From Candidatus Methanomethylicaceae archaeon (GTDB taxonomy: Archaea > Thermoproteota > Methanomethylicia > Methanomethylicales > Methanomethylicaceae), in NCBI GenBank assembly GCA_026414165.1, contig JAOAJN010000005.1:52935-116934 (forward strand): a DNA stretch of 64,000 nt, in the 5' to 3' direction. Shown here in pieces: positions 60,403 through 64,000 of this stretch. Under the pieces are notes generated by a model that saw only the letters and a list, made by a program, of their open reading frames with translations, was not told the origin of the DNA and did no database searches. Both the position numbers and the translations under genes were made by a program. Within the stretch, counting starts at the first letter, position 1. The number at the start of each line of letters is the position of its first letter.

Positions 60403-61819
60403 GGATCCTTCCGACTTAAAGAAAGACCTTGCTGAAGGAAAAATAACTGTAGCAATTTATGGTATGGGGAGAGTCGGTCTTCCAATAGCGGTCGCTTGGC
60501 TGAGGGCTGGTGCCCGAGTTATAGGTGTGGATATAAATCACGGGTTGGTCAAAACCCTAAACGAAGGGCGAACTCCCTTAGAAGACGAGCCTGGGATAAA
60601 TGAGTGGATTAAGAAGGGTGTCGAGGAGGCGAAGTTCTACTCCACTAGCGACGGGATCGATGCCTCCCGAAAGTCTGATATAAAGATAGTCGTTGTCCCC
60701 ACGACCCTTAACTCAAAGAAGAGGCTAGACAACACTTCTCTTATCACAGTTGCAGAGAACATAGGTAAAGGTCTCAAGAGAGGGGATGTTGTTATTCTGG
60801 AGTGCACCGTCCCTCCCTTGACCACCGAGAATCTGATAAAGCCTATACTGGAGAAGGAGAGCGGTCTTATTGCAGAAACTGATTTCGGTCTAGCTTACAG
60901 CCCCGAAAGGATCTACGAGGGAAGGGCCCTCCAAGATATCGAAGAGAACTATCCAAAGGTAGTGGGTGGCGTAGGACCTAGAAGCACCGAAGCCGTCGCC
61001 TCTCTCTACGAATCCATCGCTAGGAAGGGCGTGATCCGCCTAAAGAGCCCGCGGGAGGCAGAAGCATCTAAAGTGTTTGAGGGCATCTACCGAGATGTTA
61101 ACATAGCTCTGGCTAACGAGTTCGCGAAGTTCTGCAATTCTGCGGGTATAGATTTCATGGAGGCGAGGAAAGCTGCCAACAGCCAACCTTTCTGTCACAT
61201 ACACCTTCCGGGCATAGGGGTGGGAGGTCTCTGCATTCCAATTTACCCGTATTTTCTCATCGGCACTGCCGAAGAGTTTGGTCTGAGACTAACACTTACC
61301 CGATCGGCAAGGAGGATAAACGAGGGGATGCCTCTATACACGCTCAATTTACTAAAGGTCGCTCTTAAGGAGGCTGGCATCAGGATACGAGAAGCAAAGG
61401 TAGGCGTTCTGGGTCTCTCATTCAGGGGCGCTGTAAAAGACACGCGCCTCTCTCCCGCACTAGCCTTCATAAACCTAATAAAGGGAAAAGTTGCATCAGT
61501 CAAAGCTTACGATCCTTGGGTTCCCTTTCTCGATGGTGTAGAGACATGTAGTTCTTTGGAGGGGCTTGTAAACTGGTCGGATGCTCTAGTCGTGGCAACA
61601 GACCATCCCGACTTCAAGGAGATTGACCTCCGAAACTTCAAAAAGAGGCTGGTCGTGGTTGATGGGCGGAACATCCTCGACCCTGCGCTCCTACCAGAGC
61701 GCTCAATTTATATTGGGATAGGTAGAGGTAGCAGAAATAGAATCGAAACTGGAACTGGAATTGAAATAGGAAGAGAGAAAAAGAAAGCACGCCCCAATAT
61801 GAATGAGGGAGATGCCTGA
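60386..61819 (+). CDS. UDP-N-acetylhexosamine 6-dehydrogenase (WbpA/WecC family)
   Basis: 477 residues. NAD site AIYGMGRVGLPIA, TTLNSKKRLDN, ECTVPPLTTENL, YSPERIYEGRALQDI and the catalytic cysteine in GVGGLCIPIYPYF. The PERIxEGxAL pattern fits UDP-GlcNAc/ManNAc dehydrogenases that yield hexosaminuronic acids. Starts at GTG inside the previous gene. The last 30 residues form a low-complexity tail (GIGRGSRNRIETGTGIEIGR) from near-repeated purine-rich DNA, outside the family domain. Overlaps the acetyltransferase by 17 bases. Confidence 0.92.
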   Translation: MGVLGRDPSDLKKDLAEGKITVAIYGMGRVGLPIAVAWLRAGARVIGVDINHGLVKTLNEGRTPLEDEPGINEWIKKGVEEAKFYSTSDGIDASRKSDIKIVVVPTTLNSKKRLDNTSLITVAENIGKGLKRGDVVILECTVPPLTTENLIKPILEKESGLIAETDFGLAYSPERIYEGRALQDIEENYPKVVGGVGPRSTEAVASLYESIARKGVIRLKSPREAEASKVFEGIYRDVNIALANEFAKFCNSAGIDFMEARKAANSQPFCHIHLPGIGVGGLCIPIYPYFLIGTAEEFGLRLTLTRSARRINEGMPLYTLNLLKVALKEAGIRIREAKVGVLGLSFRGAVKDTRLSPALAFINLIKGKVASVKAYDPWVPFLDGVETCSSLEGLVNWSDALVVATDHPDFKEIDLRNFKKRLVVVDGRNILDPALLPERSIYIGIGRGSRNRIETGTGIEIGREKKKARPNMNEGDA

Positions 61820-62513
61820 ATTGTTCATTTCAAAAAGTGCCACAATAGAGGGTTTCATTGAAGGTGATGTAAGGATCTTGGGACCCTCTTATATAGGATC
61901 TATGTCATTAATAGGAGATAATGTAACTATCGGCTACCCCGTCAGGAAAAAAATCCTACCACTCGAAAGAAAGACCTTGGAGTCATACGATACTGTGAGC
62001 GCAGGATCCCGTATAGGAAAATCCTGCATAATAAGATCCAACACAATTGTCTATGAGGGTGTCGAGTTAGGAGATAGGGTCGAGACTGGACACGGCGCAC
62101 TCATAAGGGAGAAGACAACTGTAGGCGAAGGGACAAGAATAGGTACATATTCCGTCATAGACGGAAATGTGAAGATCGGAAACAACAATAACATACAAAC
62201 TGGCGTTTACATCCCTCCTGGGAGTGTTATTGGCTCTGGCATTTTCTTGGGACCTTACGTTACTATTACTAATGATCGATATCCTCCCACTCCCAAAATC
62301 TCTGGCGTGACCGTGGAAGATGAGGCTGTAATAGGATGCAGAGCAGTCCTCATAGCGGGCGTTAAAATTGGACGCAGATCCGTCGTGGCAGCTGGCGCTG
62401 TCGTTACAAAAGATGTTGATCCAGAAACAGTCGTGATGGGTGTACCTGCGAGGGCAGTGATGAGCAGAGACGAGTATGACAAGAAACAGAGAGAGTTTCT
62501 CGAGGCGATATAA
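61803..62513 (+). CDS. Left-handed beta-helix acetyltransferase, WbpD-like
   Basis: 236 residues of hexapeptide repeats (GSRIGKSCIIRSNTIVYEGV, GDRVETGHGALIREKTTVGE). The C-terminal GPYVTITNDRYPPTP and VMGVPARAV are characteristic of WbpD, which acetylates the 3-amino group of UDP-GlcNAc(3NH2)A. The N-terminal extension of about 50 residues is longer than usual. With the two genes before it, only the aminotransferase step (WbpE) is missing locally; the DegT enzyme at 53-54 kb could provide it. Confidence 0.85.
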   Translation: MREMPELFISKSATIEGFIEGDVRILGPSYIGSMSLIGDNVTIGYPVRKKILPLERKTLESYDTVSAGSRIGKSCIIRSNTIVYEGVELGDRVETGHGALIREKTTVGEGTRIGTYSVIDGNVKIGNNNNIQTGVYIPPGSVIGSGIFLGPYVTITNDRYPPTPKISGVTVEDEAVIGCRAVLIAGVKIGRRSVVAAGAVVTKDVDPETVVMGVPARAVMSRDEYDKKQREFLEAI

Positions 62514-62573
62514 CAGAGGGGGTGCGTTTGCCTAATTGACAAAAAGACAAGTAGCTGCAAAAGGGGCTGCCAT

Positions 62574-63050
62574 TTGAAAATACTCGCAGTGTTGGGTAGC
62601 GGCGGTCACACCGCCCAGATCATCAAACTAATCGAGCTGTTGGGAGATCAGTTCGATTATCAATATATGGTTGGTTTTGGTGATGTACTATCGGTCTCGA
62701 GAATAAGGAGAAAAGGGAAGGTCTACTTCGTTCATAGGGCTAGGGATCACGGTGATGACTTATTAACAACAGCATTTAAAGTGATGAGGCTATTCTTTGA
62801 GTCATTATTCGTCATCATTTCAGCAAAACCTGATGCCGTGATCAGTGCTGGACCAGGTCTGGCTGTCCCGATATCTATACTTGGTAAGATCTTTGGAAAA
62901 AAAGTGATATTTCTTGAGTCGTGGTCTAGGGTATACCGCGGCTCTACAGCTGGGCGAATCCTCTACCACTTCGCAGACCTATTCTTTGTTCAGTGGTCAG
63001 AGTTAAAGAGAGTGTACCCAAGAGCGATATACGCGGGTAGACTTCTATGA
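62574..63050 (+). CDS. Alg14-like glycosyltransferase subunit
   Basis: 158 residues. LAVLGSGGHTAQIIKLIEL, FVHRARDHGDD and PDAVISAGPGLAVPISIL match Alg14 / EpsE, the membrane-anchoring and acceptor-binding half of a split GT-B enzyme. FFESLFVIISAK is the probable membrane-contact helix. TTG start. It overlaps the Alg13-like gene by four bases; together they would add GlcNAc or GlcNAc-uronic acid as the second sugar on the lipid carrier. Confidence 0.9.
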   Translation: MKILAVLGSGGHTAQIIKLIELLGDQFDYQYMVGFGDVLSVSRIRRKGKVYFVHRARDHGDDLLTTAFKVMRLFFESLFVIISAKPDAVISAGPGLAVPISILGKIFGKKVIFLESWSRVYRGSTAGRILYHFADLFFVQWSELKRVYPRAIYAGRLL

Positions 63051-63496
63051 CTATGATATTCGTCACCGTCGGCTCTATGGCATCTTTTGACTCTCTCGTC
63101 ATGGAAGTGGATCAGCTTGTAGGAGATGGGCTATTCGAGAAGGGTATAGCGCAAATAGGCAACGGTCGCTACATCCCAAAGAAATTAGAGTGGTTCAGGT
63201 TCAAAAAAGACCTCATGCCTTTTTACAAGCAAGCTGACCTAATCATTACACATGGGGGGGCGGGAACTATATTTGAGATCATTCAGACTGGAAAGAAGGC
63301 TATAGCAGTACCAAATCCCGATTCGATCTACAACCCTGATATAACCATCAAAATGAGCAGGGAAGGTTACATCCTCTTGTGCCCTAGCCCAAGGCATTTG
63401 AGGTATTTTGTTGAAAGAGCGACGGGATGGACGCCAAGAAGATACGAACCACCCCCCTGCCAGATACATGAAATTATTATTAAATACTTACTGTAG
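63047..63496 (+). CDS. Alg13-like glycosyltransferase catalytic subunit
   Basis: 149 residues, equal to the C-terminal domain of GT28 enzymes (MurG-like). IFVTVGSMASFDSLVMEVD, PFYKQADLIITHGGAGTIFE and AIAVPNPDSIYNPD form the UDP-sugar site. It needs the Alg14-like partner just before it to act. The split arrangement is as in eukaryotes and in some bacterial polysaccharide systems. Ends before the S-layer gene promoter. Confidence 0.9.
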   Translation: MTMIFVTVGSMASFDSLVMEVDQLVGDGLFEKGIAQIGNGRYIPKKLEWFRFKKDLMPFYKQADLIITHGGAGTIFEIIQTGKKAIAVPNPDSIYNPDITIKMSREGYILLCPSPRHLRYFVERATGWTPRRYEPPPCQIHEIIIKYLL

Positions 63497-63583
63497 CCCT
63501 TAAGATCTTCTTTAAACCCCTCATAAACACCTTAATATTTTAAAACAAAAGACAACAAATGTATACAATAATAAAGGCAAGGT

Positions 63584-63593
63584 ATTTATAAAG
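63584..63593 (+). promoter_or_regulatory. Strong TATA box of the S-layer-type gene
   Basis: ATTTATAAAG preceded by AAGGT lies about 60 bases before the ATG, predicting a leader of some 40 bases with GGTGA eight to nine bases before the start. The clean TATA and spacing suggest high expression. Confidence 0.55.
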
Positions 63594-63650
63594 ATTTCAT
63601 GATAACTCTTCAACAGGCCTACCCAATAGGCTAAAAAGGTGAAATAAAAT

Positions 63651-64000
63651 ATGAAAAAAGTATTGAGTACTCTATTATTAGCAACTCTAGTGCTTTCAGT
63701 CGTAGCAGTTGCAGGCGTTGTACCGGTGCGCGCAGCAGTTGGCGAACTTTCTGTATCCACCAAACAATTTTATCGCGATGCCGTAGTTCAGGTTCGCCTA
63801 TACGATCCCGACCTCAACTTAAACCCCAATGATAGAGATGTAGCATTATTATCAATAACAATAAACTGTGCTAACGGTACTACAGTTGGTCCAATTGCCG
63901 CATATGCAAATGAGTCCTTGCCAAACTCTGGCGAGTTCTACTTCTACTTCGCAAATGCTAGTGTGGGCTCTACGGTAACTGTTCAAAATCCACCATACGG
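63651..64000 (+). CDS. Secreted surface (probable S-layer) protein, N-terminal part (runs off window)
   Basis: 116 codons are visible before the window ends. A Sec signal peptide is clear: MKKVLST then the hydrophobic LLLATLVLSVVAVAGVV and a cleavage site after PVRA. The mature start GELSVSTKQFYRDAVVQVRL with YDPDLNLNPNDRDVALLSI is a beta-rich domain of a kind seen in archaeal S-layer proteins. Sequons such as NGTT, NESL and NASV could be substrates for AglB. It follows the glycan genes, fitting an S-layer glycoprotein. The rest of the protein is unseen, so the S-layer role is inferred. Confidence 0.75.
   Translation, partial: MKKVLSTLLLATLVLSVVAVAGVVPVRAAVGELSVSTKQFYRDAVVQVRLYDPDLNLNPNDRDVALLSITINCANGTTVGPIAAYANESLPNSGEFYFYFANASVGSTVTVQNPPY

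Overview
The window comes from an archaeon. It carries aIF2 alpha, Nop10, a GINS subunit, both primase subunits, PCNA, TFS, Rpo11, Rpo4, the exosome subunit Csl4, Dph2, aIF5A, SRP54, Pus10, TrmY, Nob1, Orc1/Cdc6, XPB-Bax1 and ribosomal proteins S27e, L44e, L10e and L21e. It also has the small subunit (DP1) of a D-family DNA polymerase, which classical Crenarchaeota lack, so a euryarchaeal or a non-crenarchaeal TACK-type lineage (Bathyarchaeia, Korarchaeia or methyl-reducing Methanomethylicia type) fits. I cannot resolve the phylum from the sequence alone. TATA boxes of the TTTATA/TTTAAA kind, GGTG/GGAGG ribosome sites and unusually many TTG starts are visible throughout.

Layout. 1-3.4 kb: 5' part of ileS, divergent from the oligosaccharyltransferase aglB. 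3.6-19.7 kb, nearly all on the minus strand: a dense information-processing block running from SRP54 through tRNA, rRNA and ribosome-modification genes, exosome and RNA polymerase subunits, PCNA, primase and GINS to aIF2 alpha and Nop10, with many 4-base overlaps. 19.9-22.9 kb: two cysteine-rich iron-sulphur proteins converging on a corrinoid protein plus an MtaA-like methyltransferase. 22.9-31.9 kb: NAD kinase, Nob1, a sugar epimerase, membrane proteins, an orphan GT-C-like protein and a pair of cell-surface proteins. 31.9-34.4 kb: decayed accessory DNA (dead nucleotidyltransferase, frameshifted AbrB gene) and an AAA/DUF4143 ATPase behind an operator-like inverted repeat. 34.5-48.5 kb: archaemetzincin, an NSUN6-like methyltransferase, MoaE, a radical SAM protein, tRNA-Ser(UGA) with a 15-base intron, polyamine genes speE/speD, a PhoU regulator, DP1, DUF99, Orc1, an MFS transporter and XPB-Bax1.

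48.5-58.4 kb is visibly more AT-rich: 1.2 kb of non-coding or decayed DNA, a frameshifted FkbM methyltransferase, then an eight-gene minus-strand operon (glycosyltransferase GT4, NAD-epimerase, E1 alpha and E1 beta TPP enzyme pair, DegT aminotransferase, two methyltransferases, GT2). 58.4-63.5 kb holds a GlcNAc-1-phosphate transferase, a WbpB/WbpA/WbpD-like trio and a split Alg14/Alg13 pair. The window ends in the first 116 codons of a secreted, probably S-layer, protein with a strong promoter.

Together with aglB, the last 15 kb looks like a protein N-glycosylation locus that makes lipid-linked, GlcNAc-based glycans with modified amino sugars, next to the surface protein that may be their target. 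The two most interesting less-explained groups are the iron-sulphur/corrinoid methyl-transfer cluster (19.9-22.8 kb) and the glycan operon containing a pyruvate-dehydrogenase-type E1 pair without E2 or E3 (53.1-57.2 kb).
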